DNA from: Methanobacteriaceae archaeon
GTDB lineage: Archaea; Methanobacteriota; Methanobacteria; Methanobacteriales; Methanobacteriaceae
Length of the DNA: 14,683 nucleotides
Reading direction: 5' to 3'
NCBI GenBank assembly: GCA_900766745.1
Contig: CAAFWR010000058.1
Span: 1-14,683 of the forward strand
The notes under the pieces are model-generated. The model saw nothing but the letters and a program-made list of their open reading frames with translations, was not told where the DNA came from and made no database searches. The translations under genes and the position numbers were made by a program. How positions within the stretch are numbered: position 1 is the first letter of the stretch; each line of letters opens with the position of its first letter. This document shows, in pieces, positions 1-7,760 of this stretch.

Positions 1-100
1 ATCAAGAAAAGGAATTTTAAAACGATTCCTTTTAAGACTGCGATATTGGGATATTAACAACAAAAAAACTAAAAATCCCTATAATTTTTGACAGAGCCCA
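1..100. mobile_element. Possible end of an insertion sequence (remnant)
   Basis: The window opens inside reading frames without a start; one runs to a stop near 57 and another to about 90. A hairpin with 9-bp arms (7-15 and 25-33) is followed by the sequence TTTTTGACAGAGCCC near 87-101, which resembles the outer end of some insertion sequences (GGGCTCTGTC read on the other strand). No transposase domain can be recognised in so short a piece, so this is a weak inference. It could equally be an ordinary gene end. Confidence 0.2.
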
Positions 101-176
101 CATAAAATGAACAAAATCTTATATAATGACCATTGATAAAAATTATTATATTGAAAAATAATGAGAGTGGACATCT

Positions 177-1073
177 ATGGAAAATATTAAAAAGACATTT
201 TCGAGAATAGGATTAAGTTATATAACCATAAATATAATTGGTTTGTTATTGCTATTTATCTTTACAATATCAATGACGAGAACAATGCCTCAAATGGCTT
301 CAAACAAGAGTTTGTTACTAGGTTTATCTGTATTTACTCAATTTATTATTCCTTTACCAATACTGTACTTTTTGCTTAAAAAGATTAAAACAACACATAT
401 AAATAAGAAATCATTATCCCTCAAGACTTTTTTAATATATATTTGTATTACACTTGCTTTAATGAATATTGGAAGTTTCATAGGTTCTGGAATAACTGAA
501 ATTATTGGTATTTTTAAAGTAAATGACATTGCAAATCCTCTAGCTAATTTTGTTACAAATGATACTCTTTGGGCAAGCTTGATTGTTACTTCAATAATTA
601 CTCCAATTGTAGAGGAACTATTTTTTAGAAAGCTATTGATTGATAGAACAATAAAATATGGTGCTGGAATTTCAATACTCATATCTGCATTAATGTTCGG
701 TTTATATCATGCTAATTTAAACCAGCTAATATATTCACTTCTCGTTGGAGGATTTTTCGCTGCAGTGTATGTGAAAACTGGAAACGTGATATATACAATT
801 CTTTTGCATATGGCTGCAAACTTTACTGGATCTATTGTAACCACATCCATAAACAATCTAATAGCTTCAACTGGAAATATTGTTAACTTTGTTTACTATG
901 GTATAGTAATAGTATTAATCCTTATAGCAGTATATTACCTTTATATGTGGAGAGGAAAATACAAAGGTCTTAAAAACAATATTCAAAAAGAGATAAAACC
1001 AAGTTTGTTAAATGTAGGAATGGTTTTATATATTATTTATTTTGCAATATTTATAATATCTTCAGTTGTTTAA
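177..1073 (+). CDS. CPBP family intramembrane metalloprotease
   Basis: A 298-residue polytopic membrane protein of the CPBP (CAAX protease and bacteriocin-processing, Abi) family. Hydrophobic segments lie at about 10-33, 45-66, 85-107, 132-145, 162-177, 185-213, 235-255 and 277-297. The family motifs are present in order: EExxxR (E146, E147, R151), FxxxH (F174, H178) and HxxxN (H211, N215), which form the metal and catalytic site within the membrane. Family members cleave prenylated proteins or peptides, or give immunity to bacteriocins; the substrate here cannot be told. The start is the first ATG, behind a weak purine-rich stretch (GAGAGTGGA). The gene converges on the next gene, with a hairpin between them. 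Confidence 0.9.
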   Translation: MENIKKTFSRIGLSYITINIIGLLLLFIFTISMTRTMPQMASNKSLLLGLSVFTQFIIPLPILYFLLKKIKTTHINKKSLSLKTFLIYICITLALMNIGSFIGSGITEIIGIFKVNDIANPLANFVTNDTLWASLIVTSIITPIVEELFFRKLLIDRTIKYGAGISILISALMFGLYHANLNQLIYSLLVGGFFAAVYVKTGNVIYTILLHMAANFTGSIVTTSINNLIASTGNIVNFVYYGIVIVLILIAVYYLYMWRGKYKGLKNNIQKEIKPSLLNVGMVLYIIYFAIFIISSVV

Positions 1074-1099
1074 ATGAAGAGAATTCTAAGAGTTTTATG

Positions 1100-1140
1100 T
1101 GGGAAAATTAAAACTTTTCTAGATTTCCCATGTACTTATT
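1100..1140. terminator. Hairpin between convergent genes
   Basis: TGGGAAA (1100-1106) pairs with TTTCCCA (1134-1140), and T-rich DNA follows on the plus strand. It lies between the stops of the convergent CPBP and decarboxylase-like genes. Archaeal termination depends mainly on T tracts, so the hairpin role is tentative. Confidence 0.35.
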
Positions 1141-1177
1141 TTTATTATAGTGTTTTTCAAAAAAAGAAAAAAGTGGT

Positions 1178-1492
1178 TTAAATGGTATTTAATATTTTAA
1201 CTGCTTTACTAAATGCAGGCATACCACTAGTAAGAAGAACTACTTTTAAAACGTCCATTATTTCTTCAGGAGTAATTCCTAATTCTTCAATACCACTCAT
1301 CATTTGTTTTCTAATAGCTTTATCATCAGATTTGGAAGCTTCAATACCAATAGCTATTAATTTTTGTGTTTTATAATCAAGAGCAGTTCCTGAATAACAA
1401 ACATTACTTATTTGTTCTGCAAGACTGTATAATTCAGGTTCTGTATCTTTTAACTCACGTATACCTTTTCCATAAAATACGCCATTTTTCAT
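1178..1492 (-). CDS. Carboxymuconolactone decarboxylase/AhpD-like protein without CxxC
   Basis: A 104-residue all-helical protein of the carboxymuconolactone decarboxylase (CMD/AhpD) family. The recognisable core runs from the segment with SGTALDYKTQKLIAIG to the C-terminal helix that begins EEIMDVLKVVLL. Redox members carry CxxCxxH at the start of the second core helix; here the matching stretch reads EASKSDDKAIRKQM and has no cysteine, so a thiol peroxidase-type reaction is unlikely. The single cysteine (VCYSGT) lies earlier. An AAGGAG ribosome site fits the ATG at 1492; the ATG at 1501 would overlap that site, so I chose the shorter form. It is monocistronic, and its function is unknown beyond the fold. 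Confidence 0.8.
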   Translation of the reverse strand: MKNGVFYGKGIRELKDTEPELYSLAEQISNVCYSGTALDYKTQKLIAIGIEASKSDDKAIRKQMMSGIEELGITPEEIMDVLKVVLLTSGMPAFSKAVKILNTI

Positions 1493-1591
1493 ATTATTCA
1501 TCTCCTTAATTTATTTATAGATAATTAATCGAAAGTAGTATTTAAAGGTAACTAATGTAGCTGTTTTAATTTAATATTTAAAAAGAGCCAT

Positions 1592-1631
1592 CCAAAGAAA
1601 GAAAGTTATTAGAAAATAACCTTTTCTTTGG
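1592..1631. other. Long hairpin
   Basis: CCAAAGAAA (1592-1600) pairs with TTTCTTTGG (1623-1631), and GTTAT (1605-1609) with ATAAC (1616-1620), giving a long AT-rich stem. It lies upstream of the CMD-like gene and is oriented to neither neighbour in an obvious way. The rest of 1502-1800 shows no gene. Confidence 0.35.
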
Positions 1632-1804
1632 CTGATGTATTTGTATGTTTTCAACTTGTACTTAGTTTTGTCCATGATATGAAAATAAAATTTTGGAGAT
1701 TATTTGGGAGGTAACATATTTAAGATTTTATAGAACCCTATTAACATATCATGTTGATGATTTTCATCATCAAATATACTATTAGGCATACTCATATATA
1801 AATA

Positions 1805-1822
1805 TTTAGGTATACCTAAATT
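1805..1822. promoter_or_regulatory. 18-bp palindrome like a DtxR/IdeR-type operator
   Basis: ATTTAGGTATACCTAAAT is a perfect palindrome. Its TTAGG/CCTAA half-sites resemble those of DtxR/MntR-type metal regulators. A TATA-like stretch (CATATATAAATA) lies just upstream at about 1793-1804, and a second half-site-like string (TTAGGCATAC) near 1783. It sits about 50 bases before the hydrolase pseudogene and may have controlled it. The regulator family is an inference from the half-site only. Confidence 0.4.
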
Positions 1823-1867
1823 TTTAAGATTAAAAAGCAGAATTCATATAATTTAAATAACTATCTG

Positions 1868-2472
1868 CAGTTTAGTGGCACATGTTTTAACAGCTGCTTC
1901 AATCGACACATGAATTAAGGCCGTTGCAACTTCAGTAATGTATGATATGGTTGAATCAATGTGGTTAGGGCTAAATAACACAAAAGCTGAAGAAGAACGT
2001 AATCTTGAAAAGAAATACCTAGCTGAAATCCGATGGTAAGATGTCGATCAGGATGTTCACATTGAAGGATTGCATGAATTGCCTTTTGATGAAAATGCCA
2101 ATCCTGCACTTGCTGATAAGCTATTTCCAAAAGAATTACCTAAAGGTGCTAATACGGCTACAACAGAATTCTTTAACTACCATGTAAAATGCACTCACCA
2201 TCTCATGCTATTAATTCTGCAATGATTTGGGATACTATAACTTTTCGCTTTAACAAAGGATCGAAAAAATTAAAGAATCTAAGCTAATTGTCACTGGTGA
2301 AAAGGCACATTCAAGATACATGGCGGAAGACGCATACGGACGTTTGACTGATTCTAAAGAATCAGTTTTAGTACATAATGCAACACATACTGATCTTTAT
2401 GAGCAAATGGACAAGATTACATTTTTGGCAAGTTTGAAAGTTTCTTTAAGAAAAACTTAAACTAAATATTAA
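1868..2472 (+). pseudogene. Decayed alpha/beta hydrolase (C-terminal part)
   Basis: Joining three frames gives a continuous match to the C-terminal half of alpha/beta hydrolases of the dienelactone-hydrolase-like type. It begins just after the nucleophile elbow (TAASIDT.IKAVATSVMYDM), runs through a lid region rich in acidic residues, and ends with VTGEKAHSRYMAEDAYGR and LVHNATHTDLYEQ, which carry the catalytic-type Asp/His region. Damage visible: an in-frame TGA at 1911 (CGA expected), TAA at 2037, frame changes near 2188 and between 2255 and 2262, and probably one in a T run near 2430, beyond which FGKFESFFKKNLN and a stop fit. The N-terminal half, including the nucleophile, is missing. No function is expected. 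Confidence 0.75.
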
Positions 2473-2475
2473 ATA

Positions 2476-2520
2476 AAAATCCATGTAAAATGGAAAAGAA
2501 CGGCAAGCTACACGGATTTT
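2476..2520. terminator. Hairpin after hydrolase pseudogene
   Basis: AAAATCC (2476-2482) pairs with GGATTTT (2514-2520), extended imperfectly inwards by TGT/ACA. It lies between the pseudogene end and the stop of the convergent hydrolase gene, with T-rich DNA on both sides. Confidence 0.35.
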
Positions 2521-2607
2521 CTTTTCTTTAATTTGAATTTCAGTTTATGCAGTAAATAAAATCAAATAAACTTAAGAATATTTCTAATATATGTAATTTT
2601 TGATTTT

Positions 2608-3777
2608 CTACAAGTGTTTTTCAATTAAATCAAAGAGCATCTCACTTGCAGTTGCATATCCTCCCATTTGAGCATGCATTTGTGAACCTGAATCCTCATC
2701 AAACAGCAAATACTCTTTTTCACACTCTAACATGTCATAAAATTTTTTTGATTCACCTTGAGTGATTTCAGATGTTCCATCCATTACAATTGTCAAACAA
2801 TCTAAATCTTTTATAATATCACTATTGTCAAATTTCCTCAATTCGTCGCATACTGTTTTTTCAGTTGCACCATGTTTGTAAATATAATCTTCAAGCATGA
2901 AATTTAGCTGCGGTGGACGAACCTCTTTTGGTATTTTTTGAATCATTTCAAGTCTTTGAGCAAAATTATTGCCCCAATTGATATTTCCAGGATCAACAAT
3001 ACACATTTTAACACGTTTATCATAGATTGCTGCTCTTGGCACTAAAAATCCTCCAAAACTTATTCCAAATAATATTATGTTATTTTCATCAATTCCATCA
3101 AAATTTTTTAAACAATAATCAATGATGGGAGTTATTACATTTTCTATATCATATCTAAATGGAATTTTGTTCATTCTTAATGCAAATCCTTGACCTGGAC
3201 CATCATATACTAGGCAATTGATTCCCCTTTTAAGTGCTTGTCTATAGATCCATGCAGTGTCTTCTGCAAATGTATCTCTTCCTGGTGTCAATATCATTAA
3301 TGGAGCATTTTCAGTTGCAACTGGAGATTTGTAGTAATGTGCAGGAAGATAGGAGTCTCCATATGGAATTTCGATATATTCTCCATTTAAATTGGATAAT
3401 TTTAGATAGTTATGATAACAGTCTAAGCTGTTTTGCGAATATTTAGAAAGCCTATCATCGTCAATTGAATTAAAATACATTAAAGCAATCCTCCAATAAG
3501 TTGATGCTCTTAGATAAGCACTTTCTTTTGTTACATTATTATTTGATCTTTCTGCTCTTTTTTGAAGTGTAAGTGCAATTTCAGACCATGCATCAATCCA
3601 ATCTTTTCCTGATTTGACTTTTGCAATCACTTCAAATACTTCTCCAACATCTGCCATTTGTAGATAAGTTAAGCCTAATGCATGTCTTATTAATGCATCC
3701 TGTAAGATGTTGTCACTAAATTTTTCTGCTGACCAATGTCCTTCTAAGCCAACTGATGGCATTTTTCTTTTCATCAT
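2608..3777 (-). CDS. Alpha/beta hydrolase (FrsA/DHPON-hydrolase-like)
   Basis: A 389-residue hydrolase. An N-terminal helical domain (about 1-130) precedes the alpha/beta core. The core has a beta strand leading to the oxyanion loop (LMILTPGRDTFAED), the YDGPGQG segment typical of the FrsA/2,6-dihydropseudooxynicotine hydrolase type, the nucleophile elbow GISFGG (Ser240), an acid candidate in VMDGTSE (Asp333) and a catalytic His in SGSQMHAQMGG (His368). The substrate is unknown. An AGGTGA ribosome site favours the ATG at 3777 over the GTG at 3786, which is part of that site. It follows the flavodoxin gene by 5 bases, so the two form an operon. It is not the intact copy of the pseudogene at 1868-2472, which belongs to a different subfamily. 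Confidence 0.85.
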   Translation of the reverse strand: MMKRKMPSVGLEGHWSAEKFSDNILQDALIRHALGLTYLQMADVGEVFEVIAKVKSGKDWIDAWSEIALTLQKRAERSNNNVTKESAYLRASTYWRIALMYFNSIDDDRLSKYSQNSLDCYHNYLKLSNLNGEYIEIPYGDSYLPAHYYKSPVATENAPLMILTPGRDTFAEDTAWIYRQALKRGINCLVYDGPGQGFALRMNKIPFRYDIENVITPIIDYCLKNFDGIDENNIILFGISFGGFLVPRAAIYDKRVKMCIVDPGNINWGNNFAQRLEMIQKIPKEVRPPQLNFMLEDYIYKHGATEKTVCDELRKFDNSDIIKDLDCLTIVMDGTSEITQGESKKFYDMLECEKEYLLFDEDSGSQMHAQMGGYATASEMLFDLIEKHL

Positions 3778-3782
3778 TTCAT

Positions 3783-4226
3783 TCACCTTATATTGCTTTT
3801 TATAAATTCACGAGCTTTTTTAAGGTCATTTTCAGTTGGATGCATTTTGGCTATTCCACCAATTTTTCCAAAAAATCCATATGTATCATAGCCTCTGCAA
3901 CTAAAGCACCCTAGATATTTGCAGTTTTTGGATTTAACAATCTTTTCTAAAGATTTAGCATAATTTAAATAATTAATTCCACAAGTATAAACAATAAAAA
4001 CCTTTTTATTGGATAAATCTATTACTTCAGCCAATTTAATAATATCTTTGTGAAGTTTATGGAAATAAATTCCTGATGCTAATCCAATCACATCATAATC
4101 AGATAAATCACTCTTTTTAGCTTCATTTATTTTAAATAAATCCATATCTGTTACTTTTGACATCTCATCAAGGACTTTTTTAGTGTTTCCATGATGGCAT
4201 GATACATAAACTACCGCAATTTTCAT
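3783..4226 (-). CDS. Flavodoxin family protein
   Basis: A 147-residue short-chain flavodoxin. The N-terminal strand and FMN phosphate loop read IAVVYVSCHHGNTKKV (about 2-17); the second strand is YDVIGLASGIYF, and the third region KVFIVYTCG and CFSCRGYDTYG would contact the flavin ring. It is a soluble one-electron carrier or quinone/flavin reductase; the partner is unknown. The ATG at 4226 is preceded by GTGATTC, a GGTGATC-like archaeal ribosome site; the GTG start 9 bases further upstream would use that same motif, so it was rejected. First gene of an operon with the hydrolase and divergent from the MarR gene, whose operator region overlaps its promoter. Confidence 0.88.
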   Translation of the reverse strand: MKIAVVYVSCHHGNTKKVLDEMSKVTDMDLFKINEAKKSDLSDYDVIGLASGIYFHKLHKDIIKLAEVIDLSNKKVFIVYTCGINYLNYAKSLEKIVKSKNCKYLGCFSCRGYDTYGFFGKIGGIAKMHPTENDLKKAREFIKSNIR

Positions 4227-4238
4227 ATGAATCACTTA

Positions 4239-4313
4239 ATTTCCTATGAAATAATTTCCTATGAAACTATTTCATAGAAAACTATTTAAAATTAACACTA
4301 TATAAATATTACT
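4239..4313. promoter_or_regulatory. Divergent promoter with palindromic MarR-type operator
   Basis: CTATGAAA-CTA-TTTCATAG (4259-4277) is a perfect palindrome. A second direct copy of the motif TTTCCTATGAAA starts near 4240, so three half-sites stand in a row between the divergent flavodoxin and MarR genes. AT-rich TATA candidates (ACTATTTAAA near 4280; TATATAAAT near 4299) follow on the plus side. The layout is what a MarR dimer controlling both itself and its divergent operon would need. Confidence 0.6.
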
Positions 4314-4739
4314 ATGGAAGACAAAAAACTTGGTTTTCTTATATCAAATATTTTCAACGATTACACTAACTATATGAATAGTTATCTTGAAAAAATGGAT
4401 TTAACATTGAGTCAAACAAGAGTATTATTAGTTTTAGCTTTAAACAATGGAGTTTCCATTGATTTTCTTGCAGAAAAATCGAATATCGGAAAAAGTAGTG
4501 TAACTAAATCTGTGAAAATACTTGAAAAGAAAGGATTTTTAACAAAAGATATTAATCCTGAAGATAACCGTAAAAAGATTGTTAAAATAACAAATAAAGG
4601 TAGGAACATACAAAAAGAAGCTCTTAAAATTAATAATGAAATAGAAGAATCAATAGTTTCTGCTATTGGTGAAGAAGAAATCAAAATCTTAAAAAAGCAG
4701 CTAATGACTTTAGATGATTTAATTAAAAAAATAAGATAA
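4314..4739 (+). CDS. MarR family transcriptional regulator
   Basis: A 141-residue winged-helix repressor. An N-terminal dimerisation helix (1-28) is followed by the MarR core: LTLSQTRVLLVLALNNGVSIDFLAEKSNIGKSSVTKSVKILEKKGFL, with the helix-turn-helix at about 47-72, the wing with DNRKKIVKITNKG at about 85-96, and a C-terminal dimerisation helix. No ribosome site precedes the ATG, while TATA candidates lie 15-35 bases upstream, so a leaderless or short-leader mRNA is likely. Divergence from the flavodoxin-hydrolase operon and the shared palindrome suggest it represses that operon, probably in response to a small phenolic or oxidant ligand (family knowledge). Confidence 0.9.
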   Translation: MEDKKLGFLISNIFNDYTNYMNSYLEKMDLTLSQTRVLLVLALNNGVSIDFLAEKSNIGKSSVTKSVKILEKKGFLTKDINPEDNRKKIVKITNKGRNIQKEALKINNEIEESIVSAIGEEEIKILKKQLMTLDDLIKKIR

Positions 4740-4744
4740 AACTT

Positions 4745-4765
4745 AACTTATCTTATGAATAAGTT
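4745..4765. terminator. Hairpin after marR
   Basis: AACTTAT (4745-4751) pairs with ATAAGTT (4759-4765), 6 bases after the MarR stop. The remainder of 4766-4980 is AT-rich promoter-like DNA with no gene seen. Confidence 0.4.
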
Positions 4766-4992
4766 TAAATTCAAGATTTTATCTATTGAATAAATAGAAA
4801 ATTGGAAAATCATGTTTTAAAGCTTATCCTGCTCTTATTACTGGATAGCATTATTAATAAACAAGATTTCTGCTTATTTTCAATAAAAATATTTAAATAG
4901 TCCAATAACCACATATATAATAATTACAATAAAAATTAAAATATTAAAAATTTTGATTGTAATGTTTAAAATTAACCAATGTGGTGGTCACT

Positions 4993-5973
4993 ATGTTTGA
5001 TGAAATTAGATTTTCTCAACATTTTTATTACGAAGATGAAATTATTAACTCTGTTTTCCAGGTTAATACATATAAACACGAAGCAAAATTTATAGAATAT
5101 GAGTACCCCTATGATGGGGAGTTTGACGAAAATAACCCTAAATTTAAAAAAGTTATAGAATTCAAAGAACAAACATCAGATAATATCAACAAGACCTTTG
5201 ATTTATCTCCTTATACTATTTCTTTAATTAAACAGGAGATTGATAAAGTAAAGTTTACTGATTTTAAAAGTCATGGATATAGAGTTAATCCCCATATCCA
5301 TTATAACATCGAATTTTTAAAAAACAGCGGAATGGGAAAATTTATCAATATCAATTTAAAATACAGAAATGAATTGATTGCACTAAATAACTCTTTAAAA
5401 AGTATTTTTAAGTTTCCCATATATGATATAAGTTTTTTAGATACAGTTATTACCGAGCACGATTATGAGATTAGAAGAGATGGAATTTATTTAAAAGATA
5501 CATCAGAGCAGGTAGATCTTGGAAACATTAATTTTAATATCAATGGAGAATTATTTGACTTTGTAATTGACTGGACAGTAGATTTTAATGAGAAGATATT
5601 CGAATTCCAGGAAAAAATATACGATTTAAATGATAATTATATTGAAACAATACATAGCCTTATTGAAATTTATGGGGTTTACAATTGGTTTTATCCAGAA
5701 TACTATGAAAAAATTAACGAAAAAGCTGAATTATGTCCTGATGGTTCTAGCTGGGAATTGACATTTGATTTTGAAAATGATAAGAAATTAATTTTAACTG
5801 AATCTGAAGGATATCCAGACACTTATCCTCAACTTGCCTTTAAAATTATTGAAATCTTTGGACTGGATCTATTAAAAAGCGAATATCCTGATAATTTAGA
5901 TTTATATTATCGCTATGGAGACAGTAAAATTAAAAATGTGGGCAATATTATTCCCTTAGAAAATAGTAAATAA
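4993..5973 (+). CDS. Uncharacterised 326-residue protein
   Basis: I do not recognise this family. It is acidic, soluble, has no signal peptide or membrane segment, and is rich in Asp, Glu, Asn, Tyr and Phe. Two regions have the same pattern of a strand pair followed by a helix: about 84-140 (KVKFTDFK to LKSIFKF) and about 240-293 (KINEKAELCPDGSSWELTFDFEND, then YPDTYPQLAFKIIEIFGLDLL). The latter pattern, W-x-L-x-F-x-F followed by YP and a helix, is common in small uncharacterised proteins of gut microbes. GGTGGTCACT just before ATG 4993 is an archaeal GGTGATC-type ribosome site, so the GTG codons at 4981 and 4984 are not used as starts. It lies 57 bases ahead of the GyrI-like gene. Confidence 0.75.
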   Translation: MFDEIRFSQHFYYEDEIINSVFQVNTYKHEAKFIEYEYPYDGEFDENNPKFKKVIEFKEQTSDNINKTFDLSPYTISLIKQEIDKVKFTDFKSHGYRVNPHIHYNIEFLKNSGMGKFININLKYRNELIALNNSLKSIFKFPIYDISFLDTVITEHDYEIRRDGIYLKDTSEQVDLGNINFNINGELFDFVIDWTVDFNEKIFEFQEKIYDLNDNYIETIHSLIEIYGVYNWFYPEYYEKINEKAELCPDGSSWELTFDFENDKKLILTESEGYPDTYPQLAFKIIEIFGLDLLKSEYPDNLDLYYRYGDSKIKNVGNIIPLENSK

Positions 5974-6030
5974 GAAAATGTAAATATCTTGAATTTAAAA
6001 ATTATATTATCAAATTAAAGGAGATTGGCA

Positions 6031-6675
6031 ATGCCTTTTGATTTTAAAAAAGAATTTAAAGAATTTTATAAACCTTCAACAAAACCAGCTATTGTCACAA
6101 TACCAAAAATGAATTTTATAGCTGTCAAGGGAAAAGGAGATCCGAATGAGGAAAACGGAGAATATAAGAACTCTATAAGTCTTATATATACAATTGCCTA
6201 TACATTAAGAATGAGTTATAAAACTGATTATAAAATCGATGGATACTTTAAATATGTAGTACCTCCATTAGAAGGATTATGGTGGCAAAAAGATTTGAAA
6301 GGGTCTTTTGATTACAATAATAAAAAAGATATGGAATTTATATCAATAATGAGATTACCAGATTTCATAACTGAAGATGATTTTAACTGGGCTGTAGATG
6401 AGGCTACCAAAAAGAAAAAAATGGATTTTTCAAAAGTGGAATTTATGCCATATGAGGAAGGTGAATGTGTTCAGGTCATGCATATTGGAGCATATGACGA
6501 TGAACCTGCTACAATCGATGTAATGGATAAGTATATGGAAGAGAAAGGCTATGAACTGGATATATCAGATAAACGCCACCATCATGAGATATATTTAAGC
6601 GATCCAAGAAGATGTAAAGAATCCAATCTGAAGACGGTCATTCGCCATCCAATAAGAAAAAAAGCTAAAGATTGA
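6031..6675 (+). CDS. GyrI-like small-molecule-binding domain protein
   Basis: A 214-residue stand-alone effector-binding (GyrI-like/SOUL-BRE superfamily) protein. The opening strand IPKMNFIAVKGKGDPNEENGEY (about 25-45), the central WWQKDLKG region, and GECVQVMHIGAYDDEPATIDVMDKYMEEKG (about 144-173) followed by HHHEIYLSDPRR are characteristic of the long GyrI-like proteins related to the ligand-binding half of AraC/MerR regulators. There is no DNA-binding domain. A few relatives hydrolyse or sequester small toxic compounds; the ligand here is unknown. AAAGGAGAT ends 6 bases before ATG 6031; the TTG at 6025 lies inside that site and was rejected. Possibly cotranscribed with the preceding gene. 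Confidence 0.85.
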   Translation: MPFDFKKEFKEFYKPSTKPAIVTIPKMNFIAVKGKGDPNEENGEYKNSISLIYTIAYTLRMSYKTDYKIDGYFKYVVPPLEGLWWQKDLKGSFDYNNKKDMEFISIMRLPDFITEDDFNWAVDEATKKKKMDFSKVEFMPYEEGECVQVMHIGAYDDEPATIDVMDKYMEEKGYELDISDKRHHHEIYLSDPRRCKESNLKTVIRHPIRKKAKD

Positions 6676-6792
6676 TGAATTTGAGTATGTTTAATTTATT
6701 TTCTATATAATTCAGGAAAACAAAAATATCAGTGAAAATGAATATTTTATTAAACTAAAATCATGAATCATATTAAATAAAGGAGAAATAAT

Positions 6793-7418
6793 ATGAAAGT
6801 ATTAATAATAAATGGCAGTCCACATAAAGACGGCTGTACAAAAAGAGCTTTAACAGAAGTTGAAAAAACACTTAATGATGAGAATATTGAACAGAAATAA
6901 TTACTGTTGGAAATAAAAAGATAAGATCCTGTATAGACTGTAGAAAATGTTCTGAGAAAAATGAATGTATCTACAATGATTTAGTTAATGAGACTGCACC
7001 AAAATTCCTGGAAGCAGATGGAATAGTAATCGGAACACCAGTATACTATGCACATGCAAATGGTGGCGTAATCAGCTTTTTAGACAGACTCTTTTTTAGT
7101 ACATCTGCAATTGATAAAAACATGAAAGTAGGAGCAACTGTAGTTAGTTCTAGAAGAGCAGGAAGTACATCAGCTTTTGATGAAATAAACAAATATTTCA
7201 CAATTAGCAGTATGCCTATAGTTTCAAGCACATACTGGAATGAAGTTCACGGTTCTGTAAAAGAAGATGTTGAAAAAGATCTTGAAGGTCTTAAAACAAT
7301 GAGAAATCTTGGACGGAACATGGCATTTATGATTAAATCCATTAGTCTTGGAAAAAAGGAATATGGAATACCAGAAAATGAAACCGGAATTTATACTAAT
7401 TTTGTTGATGGATTATAG
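6793..7418 (+). pseudogene. Iron-sulfur flavoprotein (NADPH-dependent FMN reductase-like), frameshifted
   Basis: The first frame, with an AAAGGAG ribosome site ahead of ATG 6793, reads MKVLIINGSPHKDGCTKRAL, the FMN phosphate-binding loop, and stops with TAA at 6898. Shifting back one base at 6897 continues without a break: IITVGNKKIRSCIDCRKCSEKNECIY, then GIVIGTPVYYAHANGGVISFLDRLFF, and on to the stop at 7418, for about 208 residues in all, a normal family length. C47-x2-C50-x2-C53-x5-C59 matches the compact [4Fe-4S] motif of Methanosarcina-type iron-sulfur flavoprotein. One missing A in the run at 6895-6897 would explain the break. It may be a true mutation or a sequencing error; otherwise the gene looks intact. 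Confidence 0.8.
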
Positions 7419-7521
7419 AGATACAGATGATAAAAATCATAATTGAAGTATCATGGATAGAAAGAGAGATTAGATAATAGATATATAAATTTTCAGTCTA
7501 ATAACAAATAAAATTAAAAAT

Positions 7522-7567
7522 AAAAGAAAATCATCATCTGATGAATTTATAAACGATGATTTCTTTT
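7522..7567. terminator. Terminator-like hairpin between flavoprotein and integrase
   Basis: AAAAGAAAATCATC (7522-7535) pairs with GATGATTTCTTTT (7555-7567) with one bulged A, followed by a T-rich stretch. It separates the convergent flavoprotein and recombinase genes. The remaining DNA from 7568 to 7760 shows no gene and no tRNA that could serve as an attachment site. Confidence 0.5.
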
Positions 7568-7760
7568 ATAATTTTTTTATCATTACTAAATTTCTTTTGC
7601 TTTAAATTTATTGAAGTTAGTTTTTCATGCATGTTATATTTATTTTTTTCAAAAATTTATCAATGTGCTTCAATATTATTTTCCTTGCTTTTTGATTTTT
7701 ACAAATAGCTAATATTTTAATAGCTCCATCTATATGTCATCATGTAAAAATGGTTATTTT

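Noticed and set aside
1915..2130. 71-codon frame on the minus strand
   Set aside because: It is the shadow of the hydrolase pseudogene on the other strand, whose translation matches a known fold.
4755..4775. Degenerate copy of the 37-bp repeat (AAGTTTAAATTCAAG)
   Set aside because: Only about ten bases match one arm, with no centre or second arm; expected by chance in AT-rich DNA.
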